A stretch of 64,000 bases of DNA from Labrys monachus (GTDB lineage Bacteria; Pseudomonadota; Alphaproteobacteria; Rhizobiales; Labraceae). Positions 1 to 10,436 of this stretch are shown here, piece after piece. Each line of letters begins with the position of its first letter. Positions within the stretch are counted from its first letter, which is position 1. The DNA is taken from NCBI RefSeq assembly GCF_030814655.1, contig NZ_JAUSVK010000001.1, positions 4,409,001 to 4,473,000 of the forward strand, in the 5' to 3' direction. A program made the translations under genes and the position numbers. The notes under the pieces were generated by a model. That model did not search any database. It had not been told where the DNA came from and worked only from the letters and a program-made list of their open reading frames with translations.

Positions 1-589
1 GACACGCATTTCGTGGAACCCCTACCCGAACACCGTTTCGTAGCGGCTTGGACAACCACCCGCAAGTCATATTTGGCACACTCACAGCAACTGAATTTTG
101 TATATTCATTTAGTTAAATATAGATTGACCCTGTATTGCCGAGACTATCTGTGCACAATCATCAACATCGTAAATTGAGTTTGAGTTTCGTTCCGAAATG
201 GCATCAAAAAATCAATATATGCGAAATATATTGCTCCGCCTCAGCTGTATGTTTGTCTCTATCTACAATACACAAACCCAGCCAAACTCTCGCCACAATC
301 TATCGAGAAAGGCCCGGCTCCCGCTCCGCCGCCGGCGTCTGCGATTTATACAGATGCATCGCCGCCGGCTCATTGCCGCACCGGCGGCCACCTCCGATGC
401 ATGCCAAGCGTGGTCGTCGTCACATCCCTGGCAGACGACGCATCCTCTGATTGTGTCCTGAATTCCGATGCTTGCGATGCGTGCAATCGGGGCCGGTCAG
501 GCAATCTTCAACCCATGGACCGCCGCAGCCCGCTCTCCGATTCGGGCGCCGAGGCTCGCCCGCAGGCAGCCTCCAGCACATGGGAGGCT
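1..589. other. Intergenic region, no gene supported
   Basis: This stretch lies beyond the 3' end of tamB. About 60-330 is clearly richer in A and T than the rest of the window (for example the run around 95-125). Open frames here are short, lack good ribosome binding sites and encode arginine/proline-rich peptides of the shadow kind. I see no tRNA or convincing terminator. It may hold the promoter or end of a gene beyond the left edge. Confidence 0.5.
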
Positions 590-3500
590 TCAGTATTCCT
601 GTTCGTAGTAGATGCCGCCCTGGGAACCTTCGGTCCCCGCCTGGCCGCGCAGCTTGAGGTGCTTGGTGACGTCCAGGTTGATGGTGGCATCCGTCTGCCC
701 GCCGGCGCCGGTGGTGACGCCGAGATAGACCTTGTCGGTGATGTAGCGCCCGGCCTGCACGGCGGCGTTGCCGCTGGAATCGGTGACGACACCGAGGGAA
801 TCGAGCCCGGTCGACTTGCGGATGCTGCCGAGCAGGTCGGGCCCGGACGATCCGCCCGCAAGCTGCGCCACCGCGGTCGCCAGCTGCACAATCTGCAGCG
901 GCGACAGGTCCTGGATGCTGTGCCCGAACAGGAAATGCGCCATGACCTCGTCCTGCGGCAGTTCCGGCACCGAGGACAGCACGATCTGGGGGTCGGAGGC
1001 CTGCCCCGTCACGCGGGCGGTGACGGCGATCGAACTCGACTTGGTCGTGGCGACGAAGTCGATCGCCGGGTCGAAATCGCCGGTCAGCGTCACCCTGCCG
1101 CTGTCGAAGACGATGTGCTGGCCCACCACGTCGAGGGAGCCGCGCCGCAATTCGAAGGCACCGACCGGAGACAGGTTCGAGACCGGCCCCTTCAGGGCAA
1201 GACGGCCGCCCAGTTCCGCATCGATGCCGCGCCCGCGCACGAAGATGCGGGCCGGCGCGTCGATGACCAGATCCACGAGGATGTCCGGCCCGGCCGCAGC
1301 CTTGCGAGCGCCCTTGCCACCCTTGCCGACCTTGTCGACGATGTGGGCCCGGGCGAGGGTGCGCGCGACTTCGGGCGGCGGCCTGAGATGCTTGACACCC
1401 AGCATCGCGGCGTTGGCGGCAAAGCGCTCGGGGATGGTGATCTCGGCACGCTGCACGGTGATCCGCCCGCCCAGCGCCGGCCGCGACATCAGCGGCCCGC
1501 GCACCGTCATGTCGCCGCTCACCACGGCGGTGGCGAGATCGCCGTCCGAGAGCTTGGCGTTGCGCAGGGTGATCGCGAGGCTGGCGTCGAAATCGGGCTT
1601 GAGCGAGACGGAGCCGCTGAGGCCGATCGTGCCGTTGCCCTGGGTCGCCGCCCTGAACTGCGTGATCGTCGCCCGCTGCCCATCGAAACGGACGGCGCCG
1701 GCGATGGCCGTCAGCCGCATGCCGCTGTCGGGATCGGTGAAGCTGCCATTGGCGATGGTTGCCTGCCCGGTGAGGACCGGCGCGGCGATCGAGCCGGCCG
1801 CATTGCCGCTGACGCTCAGCGTGCCCGTTACACGCGCGCCACGCTGGCTCAGGAGGGCGTTGGCGACGGCCAGGGGCGCCGAACCCTTGACGGCGACCGA
1901 GAGGCCCGGTCCGGACAGCGGCACCTGGCCGCCGGCCGTCACCGACAGGCCGCCGCCCCCGCTGAGGCTGGACTGGAAGGTGACGATCTTTGCGGCGTAG
2001 CGGCCGTTCGCGGAAAGCTGCATCGCGGAGAGGCCGAGATTGCGCAGGGCATTGGCGCTGAGATTGCTGCCCTTGGCCTGGAATTCCGCAACGGGATCGG
2101 CCGGCTTGCCGGAGAGCTTCGCCGTCGCCGTCAGCGTCCCGCTCGCGCCGAGGCCGGGCGAAGCGAGGTTGGCGAGGGAAAGGGGCAGCTGGTTCACCGC
2201 CACGTTCATGGCCAGCGCCTCGCCGACCGAGCCGTCGACCGAGACGGTGCCGCCCTGCCCGATCCTGAGCACGGCCCTGGGGATGGTGATGCCGTTCTTG
2301 CGGCTGGCGACGGTCACCGGTGCCTGCAGCGAAGCCGAGATGCCGTCCTGCTGGACGCTCAGCGTGTCCAGCCGCGCATCGAAACCGTCACCGGCCGGAC
2401 TCAACGAACCCGACAAGGCGAGCCTGCCCCGGGGCATGACGCCCTGGACCTGCAGCGCGGTGACGTTGGCGGCGCTCTGCCGCGCGCTCGCCTGCAATTG
2501 CCGCAGCACGAAGGATGCGACCTGGACATTGCTGGCATTGGCACTCCCGGAGAGGCCGGGCACGCCGCGCAGATCCGTCCCCGCGAGGTCGATATCGGCC
2601 GAGCCGATCGAGACCGTCTCGATCCGAAGCGCCTTCGCCTGCGCCTTCACCGCCGCGTTCTGCCGGGCGCCGTCGATCGACAGGGTGATGTCGGCCGCGG
2701 CGGAACCGGAGGCCCGGACGAGGAGCAGGGGCGCGATCGCGGCCATGTCGGGCACGGAGGCCGTGAGGTGGCCGCTCGCCAGCCCATCGGGACGCAGAGC
2801 GAGGTCGCCGGCGAGATTGGCGGCGCCCGCATTGGCGGTGAGGCCGGTGATCTCACGCGTTCCGTCGGCGCCGGTGGCGATGCTGGCGCCCGCCTTCACC
2901 GCCATCTTGTCGAGCAGGCCCGAGAGCGAGAAGGTCCCGTCGACAGCGGGGCCGGCGACGGTACCGGAGAAGCCCGCCTTGCCGTCGCGGAACGGCTTGC
3001 CCTGCAGCATCAGCCTGTCGGCGGTCAGGTCGGCCTGGATCAGCGGCTTGTCGGCGTTGCCCTTGAGCGAGGCGGTGAGATCGACGGCCCCGGAGGCGCG
3101 ATCCGTCACCAGCTGGATCTGGGCGAGATGGGCCTTGGCCGCCAGATCCACGGTCTTGACGCCGTAGAGCCCGTCCACCGACGTGCCGAACTGGCTGTTG
3201 CGGAGCTCGACCCCCTTGAAGTGGATGCCGTCGCGGTCGCGCGACACGCCGCCGTTCAGGGTCGTCTTCCCCGCCAGCAGGGCATCGACCCGGGCGTCGC
3301 CGATCGCGACGTCCGTCGCGCTGCCGTCGAGAGCGAGGGAGAGCGCACCGCCCACCAGCGCGACGTCGCCCCTCGCCTCGAGATCGGTCCTGCCGCGCAG
3401 GTCGCGTCCCGCAAGACCCGAAAACACGGAGATGTCGGGTGTCGCCAGCGTATAGGTGCCGCTGAGCGTGCCGCCCTCGATCCTGCCGGCGAAGCCCGCT

Positions 3501-4915
3501 TGCAGGGCGGAGGCGGCGAGACGCACGCCGTCGATCACCATGGGCTGGCCGGCCTGCCATCGGCCGGCGGCGGTGAGGTCGAGCGACGTCCCGAGAGCAC
3601 GGGCGACCGCCGGGTCGGTCGAGGTCAGGCCCTCGCCGTGGCCGTCGAGCTTGAAAGTCAGGCTGCGCTTCTGCGCGTCGGCGAGGTCCTGCGCCTCGCC
3701 GCCGGCGGAGATGGAGGCGCTGCCGGCGCGCAGCGTGCCCGCCGCCAATTGCTTCAGGTCGAAACTGGCCTTCCACCCGCCATCGCCGAAATCGGCGGTC
3801 AGCACGGCGCCGTCGATATGGGCGCCGCCCCCGCCGGGCAGGAGGATGGCATGGCGATCGGCGGCACCGATCCGGGCATCGAGCTTCAGCGCCGTCGGGA
3901 AGGCATCGGCCGACAGCGCGCCGGAAAGCGCGAGGTCGAGGACGCCCGACCTCACGGTCGCATGGTCGAGGACGTAGCCGCCGCCGGCGGCCTGCGCCGC
4001 GACGATCGACAGGCTCGACTGCCCCCTGACGAAATCCGCATAGGCCGGATCGACCAGCCGCTCCAGCGAGCCGCCGACATTCGCATCGAAGGCGAGGCCG
4101 TTCGGCCCCTGCGTCACCGTGGTACGGCCGCTCACCAGCTTGGTGCCGTCCGCCGACAGGGCGATGTCGGCGGCGAAATTGTCGATCGGGCCGGCCCCGA
4201 CGATGGTGAAGCCGAGCGACGGCTTGCCGGGCACGTTGAGGAGATTGCTCAGGAAGCCGCCATGCGGCTCCTGCAGCGAAAGATCGAGCGAGAGGCGGCG
4301 CGAGGCGTTGTCGAAATCGGTCGTGAACGACAGCTTGCCGCCCGGCGGCTGAACACGCACGATGTTGAGGTCGGCATGCAGCTTGCCGTCGGCAAGGAGG
4401 GCATCGCCGCTGACGTCGAGCGTCGTCTCGTCGCCCGCGAGCGCGGCCGAAAGCTTGACGACGGGCACTGCGAGCTTGCCGAGCTTCACCGATACGGGCA
4501 ATTGCGGCAGGGAGAAGCCCGAGTTCGCCGGCTGCACGCCTTCGGGCGGATTGGGCCTGCGCGTGATCTCGATCGAGGCGGCCTCGAGCTTGTCGATGTC
4601 GAGCTTGCCGGTGAGCAGCGCCAGCCGGCTCCAGACGAGATGGGCGTCCCGGATGGTGAGCCATACGCCCTGCCGGTCGGCGATGGTGATCGAGGAGAAC
4701 GTCACGTCCGACGACAGCACGCCATTGATCTGGCCGAGCGATATCTTCTGGTCGGGCGTCGAGATGGTGTTCTCGACATAGGAGATGAACCAGGACTTGT
4801 CGCTGGCGTCGTCGGCGAAGGCCGGCGCAAGGGAGCGGATGCCGAGGGGCGCCGCCACTGCCAGCCCGAGGAGGACGAGCAGCGCCAGGAAGACGGGGCG
4901 GACCTTGCGTCGCAT
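590..4915 (-). CDS. tamB: Translocation and assembly module protein TamB
   Basis: Very large inner-membrane-anchored protein (1441 aa) that works with TamA to deliver proteins or lipids to the outer membrane. The N-terminus has one hydrophobic signal-anchor (about residues 7-32). The rest is long, repetitive, beta-rich sequence full of G-x-L/V-x-G-x-hydrophobic patterns, as in AsmA/TamB proteins. The last ~400 residues carry the DUF490/TamB domain, including an RGxGIDAELGG-like stretch, and end in tyrosine. The length fits the family. The ATG shares one base with the tamA stop codon, so the pair is translationally coupled, the usual arrangement for this system. The strand opposite is also open for 1513 codons, a GC-content artefact. 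Confidence 0.95.
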   Translation of the reverse strand: MRRKVRPVFLALLVLLGLAVAAPLGIRSLAPAFADDASDKSWFISYVENTISTPDQKISLGQINGVLSSDVTFSSITIADRQGVWLTIRDAHLVWSRLALLTGKLDIDKLEAASIEITRRPNPPEGVQPANSGFSLPQLPVSVKLGKLAVPVVKLSAALAGDETTLDVSGDALLADGKLHADLNIVRVQPPGGKLSFTTDFDNASRRLSLDLSLQEPHGGFLSNLLNVPGKPSLGFTIVGAGPIDNFAADIALSADGTKLVSGRTTVTQGPNGLAFDANVGGSLERLVDPAYADFVRGQSSLSIVAAQAAGGGYVLDHATVRSGVLDLALSGALSADAFPTALKLDARIGAADRHAILLPGGGGAHIDGAVLTADFGDGGWKASFDLKQLAAGTLRAGSASISAGGEAQDLADAQKRSLTFKLDGHGEGLTSTDPAVARALGTSLDLTAAGRWQAGQPMVIDGVRLAASALQAGFAGRIEGGTLSGTYTLATPDISVFSGLAGRDLRGRTDLEARGDVALVGGALSLALDGSATDVAIGDARVDALLAGKTTLNGGVSRDRDGIHFKGVELRNSQFGTSVDGLYGVKTVDLAAKAHLAQIQLVTDRASGAVDLTASLKGNADKPLIQADLTADRLMLQGKPFRDGKAGFSGTVAGPAVDGTFSLSGLLDKMAVKAGASIATGADGTREITGLTANAGAANLAGDLALRPDGLASGHLTASVPDMAAIAPLLLVRASGSAAADITLSIDGARQNAAVKAQAKALRIETVSIGSADIDLAGTDLRGVPGLSGSANASNVQVASFVLRQLQASARQSAANVTALQVQGVMPRGRLALSGSLSPAGDGFDARLDTLSVQQDGISASLQAPVTVASRKNGITIPRAVLRIGQGGTVSVDGSVGEALAMNVAVNQLPLSLANLASPGLGASGTLTATAKLSGKPADPVAEFQAKGSNLSANALRNLGLSAMQLSANGRYAAKIVTFQSSLSGGGGLSVTAGGQVPLSGPGLSVAVKGSAPLAVANALLSQRGARVTGTLSVSGNAAGSIAAPVLTGQATIANGSFTDPDSGMRLTAIAGAVRFDGQRATITQFRAATQGNGTIGLSGSVSLKPDFDASLAITLRNAKLSDGDLATAVVSGDMTVRGPLMSRPALGGRITVQRAEITIPERFAANAAMLGVKHLRPPPEVARTLARAHIVDKVGKGGKGARKAAAGPDILVDLVIDAPARIFVRGRGIDAELGGRLALKGPVSNLSPVGAFELRRGSLDVVGQHIVFDSGRVTLTGDFDPAIDFVATTKSSSIAVTARVTGQASDPQIVLSSVPELPQDEVMAHFLFGHSIQDLSPLQIVQLATAVAQLAGGSSGPDLLGSIRKSTGLDSLGVVTDSSGNAAVQAGRYITDKVYLGVTTGAGGQTDATINLDVTKHLKLRGQAGTEGSQGGIYYEQEY

Positions 4916-6927
4916 CAGAAGCTCTCCCCCAGGCCGATATAGAGGGCGAAGGGCGGCTGGCCGCGTTCACGGGTAAGCGCCCTGGCGATGTCGACGCGGA
5001 TGGCGCCGAGGCCGGTGTAATAGCGCAGGCCGAGGCCGGCGCCGATCTTGATGTTCTCCGAAAAGTTCGGATAGGCCGAATCGAAGGCGCTGCCGGCGTC
5101 GACGAACGGCACCACGCCGATGGTGTCGGTGACCCTCACCCGCATTTCGAGCGAGCCTTCGACCAGCGAGCGGCCGCCGACGATCACGCCATTGTCGAGC
5201 TTGGGCCCGAGGCTGCGATAATCGAAGCCCCGCACCGATCCGCCGCCGCCGGCAAAGAACAGGCGGTCGGCGGGCATTTCGTCGGCCGGGGCGCCGACGA
5301 GGGAACCGACGGCGGCGCGGCCGGCCAGCACGTAGCGCCCCGCTTGGTCGAAAGAGAAATAGGCGGAACCGTCGAGCCGGCTCACCGCGCCGAAATTGCC
5401 GAACTTGGCCTCGTAGAAGGGCTCGAACGTGCCCTTGATGCGATAGCCCTGCGTCGGCTCCAGCTTGTCGTCGGTCGTGTCGTAGGCGAGTTCGGCCGGC
5501 AGGCTGAAGAACAGGAGGTCGCGGCGGCCGAAACCGTCCGCCACCTCGTCATATTCGCCATTGACTGCGATCTTGCCCGTCAATTGCTGCGAGAACTCAT
5601 GAGTCAGCCCGACGCGGGCACGGAAGGTGTTCTGCGCATAGGGATCGTAGACCTCGCGCTTGAAGAGCAGTTGCGCGGTGAGGTCGGTGAAGGGGTCCAG
5701 GATGCCGGGCTTCACGAAGGTGACGCCGCCGAGATAGGTGAAATCGCGCGGGTCGGACGAATTGCCGCCGGAATAGGCGAAATTGCGCGAATTGGACGAA
5801 CCGACGCCGGAGACGGCGGCGTCGAAGCGCAGGCGCTCGGCCTCGCCGAAGAGGTTCCGGTGCTCCCAATAGCCGTTCACGCCGGCCCCGTCGGTGGTGG
5901 AATAGGACGCACCGGCGCCGAAGACGTGCAGCGGGCTCTCGGCCACCGCTACCGTCATCGGCAATGTGCCGTCGGGAGCGATCGCATCGCCCTCGACGAT
6001 GCTGGTGGAAGAGAACACCTGGAGGTGCTGGAGGCGGCGCTTGGCGAGTTCGATCTCGGCGGGATCATAGGGCTCGCCGGGCACCAGCCCGGTCTGCCGG
6101 GCGACGAAATCGGGATTCATGTCCCGGGTGCCGGTGACGGCGACGGCGCCATAGCGCGCCGGCCGGCCGGGATCGACGCCGATGGTCACGTTCAGGCGAT
6201 GGTTGACGTGATCGGCGACGATGGCGCGCGGCAAAGCCCTGGCCTTGGGGTAGCCGAGGCGCCGCCAGGCGTCGACCAGCGCCTGCTCCGATTGGAGCAC
6301 GACCTCCGAATTGGCCGGCCGTCCGGCGATCAGGCCGAGATTTTCCGGTGTCCTGGTCTTGGGATTGTCGTCGGCGGGCGAGGGAGGCGCCCTGCCCTTC
6401 ATGACGATGGCGCCGAAGGTGAAGAGCGGCCCGGGATCGACGTTGATCACCACCGGCACCGGGTGCGGCAGGGTGACGTCGTTGCGAATCTGTTCGACGG
6501 GCTGCCCGTTGACCAGGATGGAAATGGTGCCGCCATAGCGGCCGCCCGCATAGAGCGCCGCCAGGATGCGCTCATATTCGGCCCGGGCGCGGGAGAGAAA
6601 GGCCGGCGTGCTCGGCGGCGGCGTGTCATCCTTGCCGCTGTAGAGCAGCGACGCATTCTGGATCACGTCCTTGAGGCCGCTATTGCCGTCGGCGACGTTG
6701 ATATCGATCTTGTAGGGCTGCGCATCGGGCGAGGCCGGCTTCTTGTCGCCCTCGAAGAAGGTGTAGCCGAACAGCTTGAAGGCGGCGGCCGGTTGCGGCG
6801 CCACGCCGGCCAACAGCGCCGTGCCGGCCACCGACAAAGCGAGGCTTTTCACGAATCGTGGACGGGCCAGGCAGGAACGCAACCGGCTTGACGGCTGAGC
6901 CTTGACCTCTGTGCTACCCCTCGCCAT
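4915..6927 (-). CDS. tamA: Outer membrane assembly protein TamA (BamA/Omp85 family)
   Basis: Omp85-family outer membrane protein of 670 aa, partner of TamB. An N-terminal signal peptide is visible (hydrophobic stretch about residues 27-49, ending in an AAA-like cleavage site). POTRA-type domains follow, with a typical segment around VDPGPLFTFG and later GDAIAPDGTLPMTVAVAE. The C-terminal half is a 16-strand-type barrel with the family signatures FFAGGGGSVRGFDYRSLGP and a final phenylalanine (GLGESF). It overlaps tamB by one base. The upstream 362 nt hold the likely promoter. No strong Shine-Dalgarno precedes the chosen ATG, so an internal start is possible, but the signal peptide supports a start close to here. 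Confidence 0.94.
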   Translation of the reverse strand: MARGSTEVKAQPSSRLRSCLARPRFVKSLALSVAGTALLAGVAPQPAAAFKLFGYTFFEGDKKPASPDAQPYKIDINVADGNSGLKDVIQNASLLYSGKDDTPPPSTPAFLSRARAEYERILAALYAGGRYGGTISILVNGQPVEQIRNDVTLPHPVPVVINVDPGPLFTFGAIVMKGRAPPSPADDNPKTRTPENLGLIAGRPANSEVVLQSEQALVDAWRRLGYPKARALPRAIVADHVNHRLNVTIGVDPGRPARYGAVAVTGTRDMNPDFVARQTGLVPGEPYDPAEIELAKRRLQHLQVFSSTSIVEGDAIAPDGTLPMTVAVAESPLHVFGAGASYSTTDGAGVNGYWEHRNLFGEAERLRFDAAVSGVGSSNSRNFAYSGGNSSDPRDFTYLGGVTFVKPGILDPFTDLTAQLLFKREVYDPYAQNTFRARVGLTHEFSQQLTGKIAVNGEYDEVADGFGRRDLLFFSLPAELAYDTTDDKLEPTQGYRIKGTFEPFYEAKFGNFGAVSRLDGSAYFSFDQAGRYVLAGRAAVGSLVGAPADEMPADRLFFAGGGGSVRGFDYRSLGPKLDNGVIVGGRSLVEGSLEMRVRVTDTIGVVPFVDAGSAFDSAYPNFSENIKIGAGLGLRYYTGLGAIRVDIARALTRERGQPPFALYIGLGESF

Positions 6928-7289
6928 CCAACAGCGCCCTCGCTATGCTTCGCCGCGGGAGCGCTGTCCCGAGGCGGAACTCTACGCGAAAGGGGACGGA
7001 TCCATCAACCCGGAATCGTATAACGTAGTAAACGACGCCGCAAATTCGCGGTCGTCGCTGCTATTCATGAATTATAAACTTCTATTTTTGCGAAATACTT
7101 ACCTTCAAATATACCACCCCGAAGGACCTATACCGCCCTGCCGCACAGAAAAATACAATCTGAGTAAAATTGATAAGGCTATATTATCTATATTATCGGA
7201 ACCCAGCTGCACTATGGCCCCGCCGGCCGAGGCCATGCCCCGCCGCGATCGTATCGCAGCGAAAGCGGCGCGACGGACGCCGGGCTCGG
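6928..7289. other. AT-rich intergenic region upstream of tamA
   Basis: This gap lies between the 3' end of the TRAP binding protein gene and the start of tamA, both on the minus strand. About 7010-7205 is markedly AT-rich with several TATA-like runs and probably contains the tamA promoter and its leader. I could not define a unique -35/-10 pair, and no open frame here has coding character. Confidence 0.45.
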
Positions 7290-8387
7290 TCAGCCGGCCT
7301 TCGGATAGGTGTAGTCCAGAAGCCGCATATTGGCGTAGCCCTCGTCGCCGATGCGGGTCCACAGCAGCGTCTGCTGACGGAACGCCAGGTAGGACGCCGC
7401 GATGCGCTTCGTCAGGTCGTCGCCGGTGTCGATGATCTCGCTCAGCACCTGGCCCGAGGCGGAACCGAACGCCTTGAACACATCGGCCGGGAACTGCTTG
7501 AGCATCACGCCCTGCTGGGTCACCGCCTGGGCGATCGCCGCCGGGGCACGCGCATTGTATTCGGCCTGCGCCCGGGCATTTTCCTCGGCGCAGGCCACCT
7601 CGATGGCGATGCGGTGGGTGACGGGCAGCGCGTCGAACTTGGCCCGGTTCACCTGCAGCTGCAGCCCCGCGCAGGGCTCCTGGAAGCCGGGCCAGTAGCA
7701 GAACTTGGCCTCGGCCTGGAAGCCGAAGGCGATGTCGTTCACCGGCCCCATGAACTCTGCCGCATCGAGCTCGCCCGACTTGAACTTCGGCAGGATCTGG
7801 CTGCCCGGCAGCAAAGCCTGGACGACGCCGAGCTTCGACAGCGCCTGCCCGGCGAGGCCGCCGACCCGGAAGCGCAATCCCTTGAGATCGTCGACCGTGT
7901 TGATCTCCTTGCGGAACCAGCCGCCCAGCCGCGCCCCGGTATTGCCGGCGGAAAAGGCCCTGACGCCAAAGCGCGCATTGAGCTCGTCCCACAGCGCCTT
8001 GCCCCCGCCGGCATAGATCCAGGCATCCTGCTCCTGCGCGATCAGGCCGAAGGGGATGGAGGAGAAGAAGGCGAGAGCCGGGGACTGCGCGATGTAATAG
8101 GCCGACATGTCGTGGGACATCTCGACGTCGCCCGCCATCACGGACGCCATGTTCTGCTGCCCGGGCACCAGTTCGCCGGCAGCGTAGAGCTTCACGGTCA
8201 ACTGGCCCTGCGTCAGCAGGCCGATGCGGTCGGCGAGGCGCTGCGCCCCGACGCCGGCGCCCGGCAGGTCCCGTGGCCAGGCCGTGACCATGCGCCATTC
8301 GACGAGGTTCTGCGCGAGCGCGGGAGCGGCGAGAAGACCGGTCGCGCTGGCGGCGGCTCCGGCTAGAAACGTGCGGCGGGTCGACAT
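7290..8387 (-). CDS. TRAP transporter substrate-binding protein (DctP family), orphan
   Basis: Periplasmic solute-binding protein (365 aa) of the DctP/TRAP type, which normally delivers organic acids or related solutes to a DctQ-DctM membrane complex. The start is at 8387 because it yields a compact signal sequence with a twin-arginine motif (STRRTFLAG) followed by a hydrophobic stretch and an A-x-A site; a longer frame upstream adds only low-complexity residues. Typical TRAP features include an early VEWRMVTAWP strand and the GGWFRKEINTVDDLKGLRFR segment, which contains the conserved arginine that grips a carboxylate. No DctQ or DctM gene is adjacent, so the partner must be elsewhere. It lies 107 nt downstream of the broken ABC exporter on the same strand. 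Confidence 0.9.
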   Translation of the reverse strand: MSTRRTFLAGAAASATGLLAAPALAQNLVEWRMVTAWPRDLPGAGVGAQRLADRIGLLTQGQLTVKLYAAGELVPGQQNMASVMAGDVEMSHDMSAYYIAQSPALAFFSSIPFGLIAQEQDAWIYAGGGKALWDELNARFGVRAFSAGNTGARLGGWFRKEINTVDDLKGLRFRVGGLAGQALSKLGVVQALLPGSQILPKFKSGELDAAEFMGPVNDIAFGFQAEAKFCYWPGFQEPCAGLQLQVNRAKFDALPVTHRIAIEVACAEENARAQAEYNARAPAAIAQAVTQQGVMLKQFPADVFKAFGSASGQVLSEIIDTGDDLTKRIAASYLAFRQQTLLWTRIGDEGYANMRLLDYTYPKAG

Positions 8388-8494
8388 CAAGGGTCCTTCG
8401 GCGCGGAAAGCTGGAGGCAATTCGCCGGACGAAGCAGGCGAAATGATGAAGTTCCGCGCCGAGGGCAACTCTTCCTTAACCACGATCCCCGGCC

Positions 8495-10436
8495 TCAGCC
8501 GGCCAGCATGTCCCGGTAGTCGGCCGCGGGCGAGGCATCGTCCTCCGTCCGCTTGAGCTTTTCGCGGGCTTCGTCCGCTTCCCGCTGCCGATTCCACATC
8601 CCGGCATAGAGGCCGCCGCGCGCGAGCAGTTCCTCATGCGCGCCGCGCTCGACGATCGTGCCCTTGTCGAGCACGATGATCTCGTCGGCATGCACCACGG
8701 TCGACAGGCGGTGGGCGATCACCAGCGTGGTGCGGCCCTTCGAAATGCGCTCGAGGGCGTCCTGGATCTCCATCTCGGTATAGGAGTCGAGTGCCGAGGT
8801 CGCCTCGTCCAGCACCAGCACGGGCGGCCCCTTCAGGATGGTCCGCGCGATGGCGACACGCTGCTTCTCGCCGCCCGACAGCTTCAGCCCGCGCTCGCCG
8901 ACTTCGGTCTCATAGCCCTTGGGCATGCGACGGATGAAGCTGTCGATCTGGGCGAGCCCCGCGGCCTCCTCCACCTCGGCATCGGTCGCATCCCAGCGGC
9001 CATAGCGGATGTTGTAGCGGATGGTGTCGTTGAACAGCACCGTGTCCTGCGGCACCATGCCGATCGCCGCGCGCAGCGATTTCTGGGTGACGTCGCGGAT
9101 GTCCTGGCCGTCGATCAGCACGCGGCCGCCATTGACGTCGTAGAAGCGGAACAGCAGGCGGGATATCGTCGATTTTCCGGCCCCCCGACGGCCCGACGAT
9201 CGCCACCGTCCGGCCGGCCGGCACGTCGAAGGACAGGCCCTGCAGGATCGCCCGGTCCGGGTCGTAGTTGAAGACGACATTGTCAAAGGTCACCCGCCCC
9301 TGGCTGACGACGAGCGGCTTGGCATCCGGCCGGTCCTTCACCTCCGCATCCTTGTCCAGGAGGTCGAACATCGTCTCGATATCGGTGATGCCCTGCTTGA
9401 TCTCGCGATAGGCGAAGCCGAGGAAGTTCAGCGGCGTCAGGAGCTGCAGCCACATCACATTGAGCAGCGCGATGTCGCCGACGGTGTTGACACCCTTGGA
9501 GACGCCGAAGCCGGCGAGGACCAGCGATACCGTCATGCCGGCCATGAAGATCACGCCCTGGCCGATATTGAGCCAGGTCAGCGTGATGTAGGTACGGATG
9601 GCGGAGTCCTCATAGGAGGCCATCGCCCGGTCGTAGCGGGCGAATTCCCGTTCCTCATTGCTGAAATATTTGACGGTCTCATAGTTCAGCAGGCTGTCGA
9701 TCGCCTTCTGGTTGGCGTCCGAATCCGATTCGTTCATCTCCCGGCGGATATTGATGCGCCAGTCGGTCGCCTTGATGGTGAACCAGACATAGATCGCCGT
9801 CGTCACCAGCACGATGAAGGCGTAGCGCCAGTCGAACTGCAGCAGCAGCATGCCGAGATAGAGCACCAGCACGACGATCGTCGGCAGGATGTTGATGGTG
9901 GCGAAGCGGACGATGTTCTCGATGCCGGTGCGGCCGCGATCGATGACGCGCGACAGCCCGCCGGTCTTGCGCTCGAGATGGTAGCGCAGGCTCAGATTGT
10001 GGATGTGCTCGAAAGTCTCGGTGGCGAGACGCCTGACCGCATACATGAACACGGCGGCGAACAGTCCGTCCTTCCACTGCGAGATGGCGGTGTTGAGCGT
10101 GCGAGCGACGCCGTAGGCGACCAGCATGGTCAAGGGGAACCCGGCCAGGACGATCGCCAGCGTGTGCCCCGTCAGTTCCCTGCCCCCGCCGAGAGCGGCG
10201 AGCCCGTCCGTCGCCCATTTCAGCGTGTAGGGCACCACGAGGTTGACGACGTTGGTGAGCAGCAGGAGCACGAATGCCCAGACCACCCGCATGCGCAGGT
10301 CGGCGCGGTCGCGCGGCCACATATAGGGCCACAAATGCTTCATCGTCTGGACGAAGGCGCCCCGGTCGGCGCTGACGCGCTTGGGAGTGGCGGCGGTCTT
10401 CGGGGGCTGGGCGGCAATATTGGTATCGGGGGGCAT
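8495..10436 (-). pseudogene. ATM1/HMT-type ABC exporter (fused permease-ATPase), frameshifted in Walker A
   Basis: Half-size ABC exporter with the membrane domain N-terminal (about residues 25-330; several hydrophobic helices) and the ATPase C-terminal, resembling mitochondrial ATM1 / heavy-metal or glutathione-conjugate exporters. The reading frame from 10436 runs through the membrane domain to IVGPSG and then goes off (GRKIDD). The next frame resumes with [12 protein letters not shown] and continues through the signature [12 protein letters not shown], Walker [13 protein letters not shown] and the H-loop VIAHRLST to the stop at 8495. The switch is at a run of six C on the plus strand (9181-9186); five would give an intact Walker A motif and a 646-residue protein of normal length. 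Everything else is well preserved, so this is either a very recent inactivation or a homopolymer sequencing error. Confidence 0.85.

Noticed and set aside
1-589. Small open frames at 136-450 and 198-461
   Set aside because: No ribosome binding site, no domain, arginine-rich out-of-frame composition and mutual overlap.
401-4942. A 1513-codon open frame on the plus strand opposite tamB
   Set aside because: It mirrors the tamB codons, is rich in Arg, Gly, Asp and Ala with no domain, and arises because GC-ending codons leave few stops on the other strand.
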